From NCBI GenBank assembly GCA_021372395.1, contig JAJFUP010000075.1:1-41603 (forward strand): a stretch of DNA of 41,603 nt, read 5' to 3'. Within the stretch, counting starts at the first letter, position 1. Every line of letters starts with the position of its first letter. This DNA comes from Deltaproteobacteria bacterium (lineage in GTDB: Bacteria > Desulfobacterota > Desulfomonilia > UBA1062). The position numbers and the translations under genes were made by a program. The notes under the pieces are model-generated. The model searched no databases, had not been told where the DNA came from, and saw only the letters and a list, made by a program, of their open reading frames with translations. Below, piece after piece: positions 1 to 8,553 of this stretch.

Positions 1-134
1 ATCCTTTGAGTCCACGCAGACCTTGCTCCCCTCTGTCTCTGCCTTGAGCCCCTCGTCGATCCCCTTGTATATGAACGTGGTGGAGGCCTTAATGATGGCG
101 CGTGCGGAAAGCGGCGCCCTTTCGGACAGGGAGG
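1..134 (-). pseudogene. Inverted C-terminal fragment of a second enoyl-CoA hydratase gene
   Basis: Read on the minus strand, this stretch encodes about 44 residues of a crotonase C-terminus (LSERAPLSARAIIKAS, then YKGIDEGLKAE). It matches the reverse complement of 570-703, the 3' part of the hydratase gene immediately to the right, with about 11 differences in 134 bases by hand count. Eight of the 11 fall in third codon positions, as expected for a gene that diverged under selection rather than for sequencing error. The match stops abruptly after base 134. It is cut by the window edge, so it may be the end of a complete paralogue, a rearranged remnant, or one side of a chimeric assembly join. 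Confidence 0.8.
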
Positions 135-763
135 CCCGGGCGCTCGTGATTACCGGTGCCGGGGACCGGTGTTTTTGCGCAGGCATGGATGTGGCGGATG
201 CGATCAGCCACCCTGAAGTCGGCGAAGTGGGGAGGGCCTTGTGGACGAAGGTCGACCTCTTCGAGAAACCCACCATCGCGGCCATCAATGGTCACGCACT
301 GGGGGGCGGGTGCGAGCTCGCGCTGGCCTGCCACTTCCGGTTCATGGCGGAAAACCCCAAGGCCTTCATGGGCTGCCCCGAGATCAACCTGGGCATAATA
401 CCGGGCTGGGGCGGGACCCAGAGGATGACCCGGCTCCTGGGAAGATCCAAGGCCCTGGATCTCATGCTCAACGCAAGGCGGTTGAGCCCCGGGGAGGCTT
501 TTGCCGTCGGCCTGGTGGACAGGCTCTTCGCGCCTGAGCAGCTTATGACTCAGGTCATGGAGATCGCCACCTCCCTTTCCGAGAGGGCGCCGCTTTCGGC
601 ACGCGCCATCATTAAGGCCTCTACCGCGTTCATGTACAAGGGGATCGAAGAGGGGCTCAAGGCAGAGGCGGAGGGGAGCAAGGTCTGCGTGGCCTCAAAA
701 GATGCCACCGAGGGCTTCACCGCGTTTATGGAGAAGAGAAAGCCCGTGTTCAAAGGCGAATGA
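131..763 (+). CDS. Enoyl-CoA hydratase (crotonase family), 5' end lost
   Basis: Hydrates 2-enoyl-CoA to 3-hydroxyacyl-CoA, the second step of beta-oxidation. The visible protein begins at EARALVITG and runs about 210 residues to KRKPVFKGE; a full crotonase has about 260. It retains the CoA/oxyanion-hole segment (CAGMDV, then ALGGGCELALA) with the first catalytic Glu, and the second catalytic Glu in PEINLGIIPGWGGTQR. The first roughly 50 residues, normally starting with a NIIV...AIVTINRP-like strand, are missing because bases 1-134 are antisense to another hydratase gene. The reading frame stays open leftward to a TTG at 23, but that translation is antisense noise. The 3-hydroxyacyl-CoA dehydrogenase gene follows after 23 bases, which supports a shared transcript. 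Confidence 0.85.
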   Translation, partial: EARALVITGAGDRCFCAGMDVADAISHPEVGEVGRALWTKVDLFEKPTIAAINGHALGGGCELALACHFRFMAENPKAFMGCPEINLGIIPGWGGTQRMTRLLGRSKALDLMLNARRLSPGEAFAVGLVDRLFAPEQLMTQVMEIATSLSERAPLSARAIIKASTAFMYKGIEEGLKAEAEGSKVCVASKDATEGFTAFMEKRKPVFKGE

Positions 764-786
764 AAAGTTGTGTTGAGGAGGAGAAT

Positions 787-1926
787 ATGGACGTGAAAAA
801 GATTGCAGTCATCGGCGCCGGCGCCATGGGCAACGGCATCGCCCAGGTTGGGCTCATGGCAGGCTTCACCGTTGCCATGCACGACGTGGAGCAGCGCTTC
901 GTGGACAGGGGCGTGAACACGATCAAGGAGAGCCTTGATAAGTTCGTGGGCAAGGGCAAGATCACCGAGGACCAGAAGAAAGACATGCTTGCCCGGCTCC
1001 TGCCCACCACCGACCTCAAGGCCGCGGTGGCGGATGCGGACCTGGTCATCGAGGCCGTGTTCGAGGATCTGGGCCTCAAGAAGAAGATCTTCGCCGACCT
1101 GGACGCCTTTGCCCCGGAGCGGACCATCCTGGCGAGCAACACCTCGTCCATGAGCATCACCGAGATCGCGTCGGCAACCAAGCGGCCGGGGAATGTCGTG
1201 GGCATGCACTTTTTCAACCCCGCGGTGCTCATGAAGCTGGTGGAGGTCATCTATGCAAAGCATTCAGCGGATGCGGCCATCCAGGCCACCTTTGAGGTGG
1301 CAAAAAAGATGAACAAGGTCCCGGTCATCGTGAAGAAGGATTCGCCGGGATTCATATACAACCGGGTGAATGCGCCCACCGCACTGCTGCTCCAGCTCAT
1401 TCTGGAAAGCAAGAGCCCCACTCCTGCCCAGTTCGACGCAGCCTTCAAGACCCTCATGCCCATGACCCCCTTCGAGCTCCTGGACTACGTGGGTCTGGAT
1501 ATCGTGGAGCACACCCAGAAATACTATTCCGAGACGCTGTCAAAGGATTACACCCCGCGGAAGGCCCTTGTGGATCTTGTATCATCAGGAAACCTCGGGA
1601 AAAAAACCGGCAAGGGCCTCTACGACTGGTCGGCAGGCAGGCCCGCCATCGACACCTCCAACCCCACCACAGAGTACGACTTCACGCACATGGTGGCGCT
1701 CCAGGTCAACGAGGCCACCAAGCTGCTGGAGGAAGGCGTGGTGAATGACCCCAGGGACATCGATCTCGCCATGGCCAACGGCGGCGGCGGGATAGGACCC
1801 TTCACCATTGCCAAGAGTATCGGCTACGACAAGCTTGTGGCGAGGTGCACCGAGCTGGCCGACAAGTTCGGGATCGAAACCTTCCGGCCCACAAGGACCA
1901 TGAAAGAGGGCAAGATCCAGGTCTGA
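787..1926 (+). CDS. 3-hydroxyacyl-CoA (3-hydroxybutyryl-CoA) dehydrogenase
   Basis: NAD-dependent oxidation of 3-hydroxyacyl-CoA to 3-ketoacyl-CoA, third step of beta-oxidation. The N-terminus holds the Rossmann motif GAGAMGNGIAQ, followed by the family segments SNTSSMSIT and GMHFFNPAVLMKLVEV and the 3HCDH C-terminal domain (DSPGFIYNRV, then FELLDYVGLD). At 379 residues it is about 100 longer than the usual 280-residue form, because a second copy of the C-terminal helical domain follows residue ~290 (VNEATKLLEEGVV, then MANGGGGIGPF). Duplicated 3HCDH_C domains are known in FadB-like proteins. The ATG at 787 is preferred over one at 760 because GAGGAGG lies just before it and the nucleotide-binding strand starts at once. 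Substrate length cannot be told from sequence. Confidence 0.93.
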   Translation: MDVKKIAVIGAGAMGNGIAQVGLMAGFTVAMHDVEQRFVDRGVNTIKESLDKFVGKGKITEDQKKDMLARLLPTTDLKAAVADADLVIEAVFEDLGLKKKIFADLDAFAPERTILASNTSSMSITEIASATKRPGNVVGMHFFNPAVLMKLVEVIYAKHSADAAIQATFEVAKKMNKVPVIVKKDSPGFIYNRVNAPTALLLQLILESKSPTPAQFDAAFKTLMPMTPFELLDYVGLDIVEHTQKYYSETLSKDYTPRKALVDLVSSGNLGKKTGKGLYDWSAGRPAIDTSNPTTEYDFTHMVALQVNEATKLLEEGVVNDPRDIDLAMANGGGGIGPFTIAKSIGYDKLVARCTELADKFGIETFRPTRTMKEGKIQV

Positions 1927-1933
1927 TCCGTAC

Positions 1934-1965
1934 ACGGGGCCCGGCCGGCTCGTGCCGGACCCCGT
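1934..1965 (+). terminator. Hairpin terminator after the dehydrogenase gene
   Basis: ACGGGGCCCGGC at 1934-1945 pairs with GCCGGACCCCGT at 1954-1965 (11 of 12 bp, 8-base loop), eight bases after the stop codon, followed by a pyrimidine-rich CATCTTCTCCTCCT stretch. The position fits the end of the hydratase-dehydrogenase transcript; the U-run is imperfect. Confidence 0.6.
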
Positions 1966-2081
1966 CATCTTCTCCTCCTGTCTCGTGAGATTCCCCGCAA
2001 CGGCGTTACATGAGCTTTTTTTATGCCATGCGCGGTCAATCCCATTGATTCCCAGCCCGGGAATGAGGTAACCAGACAGCT

Positions 2082-2750
2082 ATGAGGATCCTCGTGATCG
2101 AAGACGAGAAGAAGGTGGCTGAATTCATCGGCAACGGACTTGCCGAGGAAGGCTATGCCGTGGATGCGGCCCATGACGGAGAACAGGGATATTTCCTCGC
2201 GTCAACCAGCGAATACGACGTCATCCTGCTTGACGTCATGCTCCCGAAGATCGACGGCATCACGCTGTGCACGAAGCTGAGGGCCGAAGACTGCCAGACC
2301 CCCATCCTCATGCTCACGGCAAAGGATGCAGTCAAGGACAAGGTGCGGGGACTCGATGCCGGGGCGGACGATTACGTAACAAAGCCCTTTGCCTTCGAGG
2401 AGCTCCTGGCGAGGATAAGGTCGCTGCTGCGCAAGAAGTACCTCCACCAGGGGACCCGGTTCCAGGTGGACGATCTTGTGCTGGATACCGCGACCCACAC
2501 GGTGACTAGGGCAGGCGCCGTGATCCCCTTGAGTGTCAAGGAATACGCGCTGCTGGAATATCTCATGGGGAATGCCGGCAGCGTGGTGACCCGGGCCATG
2601 ATTTCCGAGCACGTCTGGGACATCAATTTCGATACCTTCACGAATGTGATAGACGTCTACATCAGCTACCTCAGGAACAAGATAGACAAGGGCCAGAAAA
2701 CCAGGCTGATCCACACGGTGCGGGGCAGGGGATACGTCCTGAAGAGCTGA
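2082..2750 (+). CDS. OmpR/PhoB-family response regulator
   Basis: Cytoplasmic transcription factor, 222 residues, the normal length for the family. The receiver domain (about 1-115) has the acidic pair in IEDEKK, phospho-acceptor Asp51 in LLDVMLP, the Thr switch in LMLTAKDA and Lys in TKPFAFEELL. The winged-helix effector domain (about 125-222) has SVKEYALLEYLM, VISEHVWD-like ISEHVWDINF, and the C-terminal wing HTVRGRGYVLKS. Its partner kinase starts one base after this stop, so the two are translated together. The OmpR type commonly answers envelope, metal or phosphate signals; nothing here identifies the signal. The exported protein at 4399 is a possible target by position only. Confidence 0.95.
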   Translation: MRILVIEDEKKVAEFIGNGLAEEGYAVDAAHDGEQGYFLASTSEYDVILLDVMLPKIDGITLCTKLRAEDCQTPILMLTAKDAVKDKVRGLDAGADDYVTKPFAFEELLARIRSLLRKKYLHQGTRFQVDDLVLDTATHTVTRAGAVIPLSVKEYALLEYLMGNAGSVVTRAMISEHVWDINFDTFTNVIDVYISYLRNKIDKGQKTRLIHTVRGRGYVLKS

Positions 2751-2751
2751 T

Positions 2752-4239
2752 ATGATCAAGTCCATCAGGCTGAGATTCATCTTCTGGTACACGCTCATCC
2801 TCGCGGTGACCTTCTCTGCGTTCGCCTTTGTCCTGTACTTCCACGTGAGCACGAGCCTGAAAAACGAGCTGGACGACGTGTTGCTCACCAAGGCGGAGGG
2901 GATCGCGAGATCCATCAACACCTACTGGGACACCGAGAAGATGGATGCCCTCAGGCATGGGGCCAGAAAGAACGTCTTCAGCAAGATCAACAACTCGAAT
3001 TTCCTCAAGATAGCAGGACGCTGGGTGGAAGAGCGCTCGAACGATGCCGAGCTCATGGATATCAGCGTGCAGATCTACAAGCCCGACGGCAAGCTCATTG
3101 CTTCTTCACCGAATGCCCCGCCGGAACTGAACATATCCGAGAAGATCCTCCCTGTTCTCGTAACCCGGAAGACCTTCTATGAAGACCGGCACATCCCCGT
3201 TGCCCAGGATGCATTTCTCGACCTGCGTGTTCTCCAGATCCCTGTGCTTGAAAACGGCAAGGCGGCCTACATCGTCCAGGTGGCGGCCCCCCTGGAATCC
3301 ATCTGGACGGCACTTCAGGGGCTCAAGTTCATCCTCTTCCTCCTGCTCCCGGTTACCGTGGTTCTGGCCAGCATGTTTGCCGGGGAGTTCCTTGCCAGCA
3401 TAACCTTGAAACCCCTCAAGGCCATGATCGGAACAGCTCGGCAGATCACTGCGGAGAACATGAGCCTGCGCATACCTCCGCCGGAGACCAAGGACGAAAT
3501 CAGGCAACTGGCAGAAACCTTCAATGACATGCTCGAAAAGATCCACCGGGTGCTGATCTCCCAGAAGCAGTTCATCCAGGATGTTTCCCATGAACTGCGG
3601 ACCCCGCTGACCATCATGCGGGGCGAGCTCGAGGTTGCCCTCAAGAGGCCGCGCTCGCCTGAGGAATACGGCGCTATCCTCCAGAGCAACCTCGATGAGG
3701 TCATGAAGATCGCAAAACTCCTGGAAGAACTTCTGGCCCTGGCCCGGCTGGACAACAGCACGACCGGCCTTACCAGGGAACCGACCAATATCACTACCCT
3801 CATGAGGGATATCCTCGATGACATGGGCATCCTCGCCCGGCAGAAGGGCATCGGGATAGAATTCACCTTCCGGGATGAGATCACGGCACCGCTCGACCGG
3901 GACAAGATCATGCGCGCATTCATCAACCTCCTGGACAATGCCATCAAATATACCCATGACAACGGAAAGATAGCGGTCGATGTCCGCAGGGACGACTCCG
4001 GAGCGATCATCACGGTCAGCGATACGGGCATCGGCATACCGGAGCCAGACCTCCCGCGGATCTTCGACCGTTTCTACCAGGTGGACAAGTCTCGCAGCAG
4101 TGCGGGGTTCGGCCTGGGGCTGAGCATCGCGAAAGCGATCATCGATGCCCACGGAGGCTCCATCCGTGTGGCAAGCGACCAGAGCCAGGGGACGACCTTC
4201 CTCATATCACTGCCCATGGAAGGCCATAACCCCCGATAA
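2752..4239 (+). CDS. Membrane sensor histidine kinase
   Basis: Partner of the preceding regulator, 495 residues. A first membrane helix spans about residues 9-31 and a second about 192-214, enclosing a roughly 160-residue periplasmic sensor region with no recognised fold. A HAMP linker follows (about 215-265), then the HisKA dimerisation helix with phospho-acceptor His280 in QDVSHELRTPLT. The HATPase_c domain carries the N box NLLDNAIKYT, G1 box SDTGIGIPE, F box RIFDRFYQVD and G2 box GFGLGLSIAKAI. The arrangement matches CusS/heavy-metal or QseC-like kinases, but the ligand cannot be read from sequence. ATG at 2752 follows the regulator stop directly. Confidence 0.94.
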   Translation: MIKSIRLRFIFWYTLILAVTFSAFAFVLYFHVSTSLKNELDDVLLTKAEGIARSINTYWDTEKMDALRHGARKNVFSKINNSNFLKIAGRWVEERSNDAELMDISVQIYKPDGKLIASSPNAPPELNISEKILPVLVTRKTFYEDRHIPVAQDAFLDLRVLQIPVLENGKAAYIVQVAAPLESIWTALQGLKFILFLLLPVTVVLASMFAGEFLASITLKPLKAMIGTARQITAENMSLRIPPPETKDEIRQLAETFNDMLEKIHRVLISQKQFIQDVSHELRTPLTIMRGELEVALKRPRSPEEYGAILQSNLDEVMKIAKLLEELLALARLDNSTTGLTREPTNITTLMRDILDDMGILARQKGIGIEFTFRDEITAPLDRDKIMRAFINLLDNAIKYTHDNGKIAVDVRRDDSGAIITVSDTGIGIPEPDLPRIFDRFYQVDKSRSSAGFGLGLSIAKAIIDAHGGSIRVASDQSQGTTFLISLPMEGHNPR

Positions 4240-4398
4240 GCGGTCAACGGGAGGGCCGGGTTGCCGGCGATTGCCCCTTCCCGTTCCCCCAGCGATCATG
4301 CCCCTTGAGAAAATTCTCATCATCCTGATCCTTGTATCCCAAGATCTGGTCTTTATTAATATGGCATAGCGGAACCAAACACACAGGAGGGACGGATC

Positions 4399-4758
4399 AT
4401 GAAAAAACTGATTGGCTGTCTGATGGTGGTACTGGCACTGGTGTGCTTCACTTCCTTGGCCTTTGCCGCAAAGGGGACCGGAAACAAGCCCTCCGAAGAG
4501 GCAAAGATGCCGTCGCTGGCAGCATCCACCACGTGCGCGGTAAATGTGATCGGCACGGTGGTGTCCATCGACAAGGCAAAGAACCAGATCGTGGTGAAAG
4601 ACCAGTATGACAAGATCGACAAGACCATCGTGGCGAAGCCGAGCGAGATCGCGAAGCTCAAGGTCGGGGATGTGGTGAAGTTTGTGTTGCCTGCATCCAA
4701 CGTGGCTGATAATCTCGGCATATTGAAGCCTGATGAGGGGAAAAAGGGGAAAAAGTAA
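4399..4758 (+). CDS. Small exported protein of unknown function
   Basis: 119 residues. It begins with a classic signal peptide (MKKLIGCLMVVLALVCFTSL, cleavage likely after AFA near residue 26). The mature part contains a single Cys (TTCAVNVIGTVVSID) and a beta-rich section (NQIVVKDQYDK, VGDVVKFVLP) that looks like a small OB- or SH3-like barrel, ending in a Lys/Gly-rich tail GKKGKK. A good ribosome binding site (AGGAGGG) precedes the ATG. It follows the two-component genes by 159 bases and probably has its own promoter. The overall plan (signal peptide, then VxGTVvsid/vkGtVael and KxGDxVxv) is shared with the protein at 16334, so both may belong to one broad periplasmic family. Confidence 0.75.
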   Translation: MKKLIGCLMVVLALVCFTSLAFAAKGTGNKPSEEAKMPSLAASTTCAVNVIGTVVSIDKAKNQIVVKDQYDKIDKTIVAKPSEIAKLKVGDVVKFVLPASNVADNLGILKPDEGKKGKK

Positions 4759-4925
4759 AAAGGGTCCACCCCCTGTCAAGAACTCCGGGAGATGAAAGGG
4801 AGAACGATCCAGCCCTGTTCTCCAAGCACAGCTGAACCCATCAAGCCTACAGGGAACCGGCAACGATTACGGCCGTCAGTATGTCTCGTGGAGTTCTCTG
4901 TATGCCCGAATTATGTGAAAGGCAA

Positions 4926-4953
4926 CGGGGGTTGCCGGAACCGGCAGCCCCCG
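4926..4953 (-). terminator. Strong hairpin below the CoA-disulfide reductase gene
   Basis: A GC-rich inverted repeat CGGGGGTTGCCGG / CCGGCAGCCCCCG (about 12 bp after allowing one G-U) lies 16 bases beyond the minus-strand stop. On the minus strand it is followed by TTGCCTTTCAC, a weak U-run. Its core TGCCGGAACCGGCA recurs exactly in the hairpin at 26743-26770. Confidence 0.6.
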
Positions 4954-4969
4954 TGATTGGCTGAAGGCC

Positions 4970-6670
4970 TCATTTTTCTCGAGGGTATGGCCAGGCCATG
5001 ATGCCGCCTTCCATGACCTTGACGTTCCTCCATCCGTTTGCCTCCAGGACCAAAGCCGCTTCATATCCCCTGAGAGATATCTTGCAGTAACAGATGATCT
5101 CCCTTTCTTTATCCTCGGGTAGTTCGTTCATCCGTCTCCGAAGTGCACCCAGGGGGATGAGCCTCTCACCGATACCCAGGCGCATCTGTTCGAACTCGTC
5201 AGGCCCCCTCACGTCGATGATGAAGGGTGTTTCGCGATTATCCAGCTTCTCCTTGACCGTCATGGAAGAGATACCCTTGAGCCGGCCTTTGATCTTGTTC
5301 TGCATGATGTGGGCCGTTGCAATGAAATGATCGATGGCAAGCGAGAAGGGTGGGGCATACGGGAGATCTGAATTGACGAGATCTTCCACGCTCAGCCTTC
5401 CCTGGATAGCCATGGCCCACTGGGCAATCTGCTTGCTCACATTGCCCGGCCCGATGCATTGGGCGCCGAGGACCCTTCCGGTTTTTTTCTCGGCAACCAG
5501 TTTTGTCACCAGGAGAAGTCCGTTCATGAACCCCGGTTTATCCGGGCTTGCATTGATGACCGTCACGATGTCCGAATACCCCAGTTTACGGGCCTTGCCT
5601 TCAGAGAGGCCGGTGGTCCCGGCTGCATAATCGAAGACCTTGCAGATTCCCGTCTGGATCGTTCCCGGGAAGGTAACGGTATTATCCGAGGCCGCATTTT
5701 CGCCCGCCACACGGCCCTGCAGGTTTGCCAGGTCTCCATAGGGGGCATGGACCTTCTGACCCGAGATACGGTTCACTGTCTCTATGCAGTCCCCCACTGC
5801 ATAGATGTCGGGGTCCGAGGTCTGCAGATACTCGTTGACTTCTATGCCGCCGGTTTCCCCTATCTTCAGCCCAGCTTCCCGTGCCAGCCGGACATTGGGT
5901 CTCACGCCAATGGCCACCACTGCAAGCTCGCACGGCAATTCTGTGCCGTTCTGGAGCTTCACCCCTATCAGCTTCCCGTTTTCCCCGAGAAACTCGGCAA
6001 TGCCGTTGCCGGTAATGACATTTGCCGATTTGCTCCTGACATGGTTCTCGACGAGTTTTGCCAGCTCCCAGTCAAGGAAGGTGAGGAGCTGCGGCAGAAG
6101 CTCGATCACCGTGATCTCGATACCCGCCAGCTGAAGGGCTTCACAGGTTTCGATCCCGATCAGCCCCCCCCCGATCACCACTGCCTTCTGTATCTGATGG
6201 TCTTCCCTGACCTTCCGGAGAAAATCCGCATCTTTCATTGACTGCAGCGGGGTTATGCCCTCGAGGTTTGTCCCCGGGACAGGCGGCATCTGGGGTACAG
6301 CCCCGGTGGCGATGATGAGTTTGTCGTATGCGAGTGTTCCGGACTCTCCGGTGAGCAGGTTTTTGAAAGACACCGTATGATCTTTTCTGTCTATGTCAGT
6401 AACTTCCGTATTCGTTCTGGCATCGATAGCCTTTGCGTTGAGGTAGAACTGGGGGTTTCGCGTAACACCGGTAGGTGTGCTCAAGAGCATGTTTCTGTCA
6501 TCGAAGTATCCCCCCACATAGTAGGGATAGCCGCATGATGCCATGGAAAGATCCGCGTCTTTCTGTATAATGACCACTTCTGCATCGTTGTCTATCCGTC
6601 TCGCCTTGGCAGCAGCCTTCGGTCCTGCCGCCGAACCTCCTATGACAATAATTCGCTTTTTCTTGGTCAT
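4970..6670 (-). CDS. CoA-disulfide / persulfide reductase with C-terminal rhodanese domain
   Basis: FAD- and NAD(P)H-dependent oxidoreductase of 566 residues. The N-terminal FAD site is IIVIGGSAAGPKAAAKARR. The single redox Cys sits in SMASCGYPYYVGG, the hallmark of CoA-disulfide reductases (SFxNCGLPYY) rather than of two-Cys reductases. The NADH-binding motif is VVIGGGLIGIE, and the second FAD motif is DIYAVGDCIE. After residue ~470 comes a rhodanese-like domain with candidate active-site Cys in ICYCKISLRGYEA. This fusion is known as CoADR-Rhd or NADH-dependent persulfide reductase, acting on CoA persulfides in sulfur metabolism. ATG at 6670 has GGAG upstream; an upstream in-frame start at 6751 would add non-conserved residues. 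It is a single-gene unit. Confidence 0.9.
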   Translation of the reverse strand: MTKKKRIIVIGGSAAGPKAAAKARRIDNDAEVVIIQKDADLSMASCGYPYYVGGYFDDRNMLLSTPTGVTRNPQFYLNAKAIDARTNTEVTDIDRKDHTVSFKNLLTGESGTLAYDKLIIATGAVPQMPPVPGTNLEGITPLQSMKDADFLRKVREDHQIQKAVVIGGGLIGIETCEALQLAGIEITVIELLPQLLTFLDWELAKLVENHVRSKSANVITGNGIAEFLGENGKLIGVKLQNGTELPCELAVVAIGVRPNVRLAREAGLKIGETGGIEVNEYLQTSDPDIYAVGDCIETVNRISGQKVHAPYGDLANLQGRVAGENAASDNTVTFPGTIQTGICKVFDYAAGTTGLSEGKARKLGYSDIVTVINASPDKPGFMNGLLLVTKLVAEKKTGRVLGAQCIGPGNVSKQIAQWAMAIQGRLSVEDLVNSDLPYAPPFSLAIDHFIATAHIMQNKIKGRLKGISSMTVKEKLDNRETPFIIDVRGPDEFEQMRLGIGERLIPLGALRRRMNELPEDKEREIICYCKISLRGYEAALVLEANGWRNVKVMEGGIMAWPYPREK

Positions 6671-7042
6671 GATGGGATCTCCTTCTCCTCTTTTTTGTGC
6701 AACCATCCTTCGTTGTTCGAGAAAAGCCGTAGCAATAAGCAGAAGGCCCAAGGGAACGGAGCGCCCTCCCGGTGTCTTTTCCGGGAATTTGAGCAGAAGA
6801 AAGATCCTCCGCAGACCCAGGGTTTTTCGCTCCCGTGGTGAGATTGATTCCCTTGCCTCCTGTATTATCTATCATCGACGATAAACGATATAATGAGCCG
6901 ACAGCTTCTGTCAAACACAATTTTTGGAGAGGAAAGTGTGGAGTCCTTTCAATCGATTCTTTCTCTCCTCCCGCCCCTTGCTTTCCTGGGACCGTGTTTT
7001 TCCCGGTTCGCCTCTTGACGTGAGCTTAAAAGGCACAGGTGT
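6671..7042. other. Intergenic region with the reductase leader
   Basis: 372 bases between TrmO and the reductase. A candidate promoter and palindrome lie at 6870-6914 (separate entry), giving the reductase mRNA a leader of roughly 200 bases. No convincing gene is seen; open frames here lack ribosome binding sites and family features. Confidence 0.5.
6870..6914 (-). promoter_or_regulatory. Candidate sigma-70 promoter with palindromic operator
   Basis: On the minus strand, TTGACA (6914-6909) and TATATC (6892-6887) are separated by 16 bases. Overlapping the expected transcription start is TATCATCGACGATA (6883-6870), a palindrome broken only at one symmetric pair (TATC.TCGA.GATA). An operator at the start site would suit a repressor controlling the reductase gene. 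Confidence 0.45.
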
Positions 7043-7558
7043 CTAGGGGGTTTTTTTCTCAGCAGAGGTATCTTCAGGTCGTGAGAACCGTTCGTCCGAC
7101 CTTATCCGGGACACGGTCTCGCCCACACCCTCGAGCCAGCCTGTACGCACATCTGTCTGATTGTCGAATTCAGGGACATGGGGTTTGATATCCAGCAGGG
7201 GGGTATTGTCGAGGATGTCCACGTTCTCGATATGGAGGATCCAGCCCTCGATCCTCAGGAGTTTGACCACCGACAGGCCGAGGGAATTCGGGCGTCTGGG
7301 TGCCCGGGTTGCAAAGACCCCCCGGGGCGAAGTGTCCAGGAAAGGAACAATCTGGAGCTTGAAATCCTTGCTGCAATGAAAGTGATACAGGAGGATAATA
7401 TGGCTGAACCCGTCGAGGTCCTTCAGGCCATCCCGGTACTCGGGGAAGATCTCCACCGAACCCTTGATCCCGACAGCACCTGTCGGCTGGATGGGCATAC
7501 CTTCGAGCTCGCTGAACGGTGAATGAATGATGCCGATCGGCGTGTACTCAACTTTCAT
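7043..7558 (-). CDS. trmO: TrmO-like tRNA (N6-threonylcarbamoyladenosine37-N6) methyltransferase
   Basis: 171 residues. It starts with the family hallmark YTPIGIIHSPF, followed by LDGFSHIILLYHFH, and the characteristic GVFATRAPRRPNSLGLSVVKL motif, which places it in the UPF0066/TsaA (VirR) family. E. coli TrmO uses SAM to methylate t6A37 of tRNA-Thr. ATG at 7558 is preceded by GGGGGAG. It is the last gene of the minus-strand ORP-type operon, 59 bases below the CGGC gene. TrmO-like proteins are found in several anaerobe metal loci, so a role other than tRNA modification cannot be excluded. Confidence 0.88.
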   Translation of the reverse strand: MKVEYTPIGIIHSPFSELEGMPIQPTGAVGIKGSVEIFPEYRDGLKDLDGFSHIILLYHFHCSKDFKLQIVPFLDTSPRGVFATRAPRRPNSLGLSVVKLLRIEGWILHIENVDILDNTPLLDIKPHVPEFDNQTDVRTGWLEGVGETVSRIRSDERFSRPEDTSAEKKTP

Positions 7559-7617
7559 GGGTGATCTCCCCCCCGTGACGGAAAACAAGTGTTGGCGTAT
7601 TTCCGGTTCTAGATCCA

Positions 7618-8064
7618 TCAGTCATACAAGAGGCGTGTTTTTTCATCCGTCTGTGTTTCGCGGGTGATTTCCTCCCACCCCGGACCTGACCACGTTCCCA
7701 GGCTCTTGTGCATGAGGAGGTATTTCTGAGGTATGGGATGGGTTCCATAGACGACTTCGATCTCATATCTCTTTGCGATGAACTCACGGAAATACGTCAG
7801 ATGGGGGCAGGGAGGATACCCCACGATGAGCCCCGTGGCGAGATGTATCACCGTTGCACCGTTCTTTTTCATTTCTTCTACCGCATATTCCACATTGCCG
7901 CCCGGACACCCGGCACACGTTGTATACCCGACCACTTCAACCGGGACAGAACGATATCTGCTGAATGCACCTTGTCTGTTCCGCAATGACCTGAAGCACT
8001 TTCCGCCTGCGCAACTGCGGTATCGATCGCAGATGATTATACCGATCTGTATCTTCTCCTCCAT
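7618..8064 (-). CDS. CGGC-domain protein
   Basis: 148 residues rich in conserved Cys: ICDRYRSCAGGKCFRSL at the N-terminus, TTCAGCPGGNVEYAVEEMKK in the middle, and VGYPPCPHL later. This matches the CGGC domain (named for its Cys-Gly-Gly-Cys motif), proposed to bind metal or an iron-sulfur cluster; no enzymatic role is established. ATG at 8064 has AGGAG seven bases upstream; the longer frame from 8160 adds residues unlike the family. It sits in the minus-strand operon between the CoA-binding protein and TrmO. Confidence 0.8.
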   Translation of the reverse strand: MEEKIQIGIIICDRYRSCAGGKCFRSLRNRQGAFSRYRSVPVEVVGYTTCAGCPGGNVEYAVEEMKKNGATVIHLATGLIVGYPPCPHLTYFREFIAKRYEIEVVYGTHPIPQKYLLMHKSLGTWSGPGWEEITRETQTDEKTRLLYD

Positions 8065-8178
8065 GGGGTCTCCTTCTGGAAAAAGGGTTATGCCACATCG
8101 TCTACCAGGATATATCCCGCCGGTCATGCACCGAATACCGTCGGGAGGGTCTCGCCGCACGGTGTGCCACGGTTCTTT

Positions 8179-8553
8179 TCAGAACACGCCTGTCCGCAGA
8201 AGCACCAGAGTACACGATTCCTCGGTCCGTACCCCCATTTCGTTCAAGGCTTTCCGGACGGCAGGGTTCTCTGACCCCGGGTTGAAGATGACCCTGGCCG
8301 GCTGAAGAGCGAGAATCTGTTCGGCCATGGCCGCGGATATCTCGGGGGAAACATAGATGGACAGCGTGTCAACCGTACCATCGATGTGAGTCAGGTCTGG
8401 CCTGACCTCAATTCCTTCAACCGACTTCAGTCTGGGGTTTATCGGTACAACGTCGTGGCCGTGTTCGATGAGGAGGCGGACAGCCTTATTGGCGTAGCGA
8501 ACCGGGTTGTCGCTCGCCCCGAGAACAACGACTCGTTGTTTTTTCTCACTCAT
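8179..8553 (-). CDS. CoA-binding (YccU-like) Rossmann protein
   Basis: 124 residues with the start of a CoA-binding domain, VVVLGASDNPVRYANKAVRLL, then GHDVVPINPR and VIFNPGSENPAV. Proteins of this small family bind CoA in a Rossmann fold like that of succinyl-CoA synthetase alpha; their physiological role is unclear. ATG at 8553 (AGGAG upstream) is preferred over one at 8568. The gene lies 83 bases below the metallo-beta-lactamase gene on the same strand. Confidence 0.85.
   Translation of the reverse strand: MSEKKQRVVVLGASDNPVRYANKAVRLLIEHGHDVVPINPRLKSVEGIEVRPDLTHIDGTVDTLSIYVSPEISAAMAEQILALQPARVIFNPGSENPAVRKALNEMGVRTEESCTLVLLRTGVF

Noticed and set aside
23-130. TTG-initiated N-terminus of the hydratase frame
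   Set aside because: Its translation is antisense to the C-terminus of another hydratase gene and does not resemble any crotonase N-terminus.
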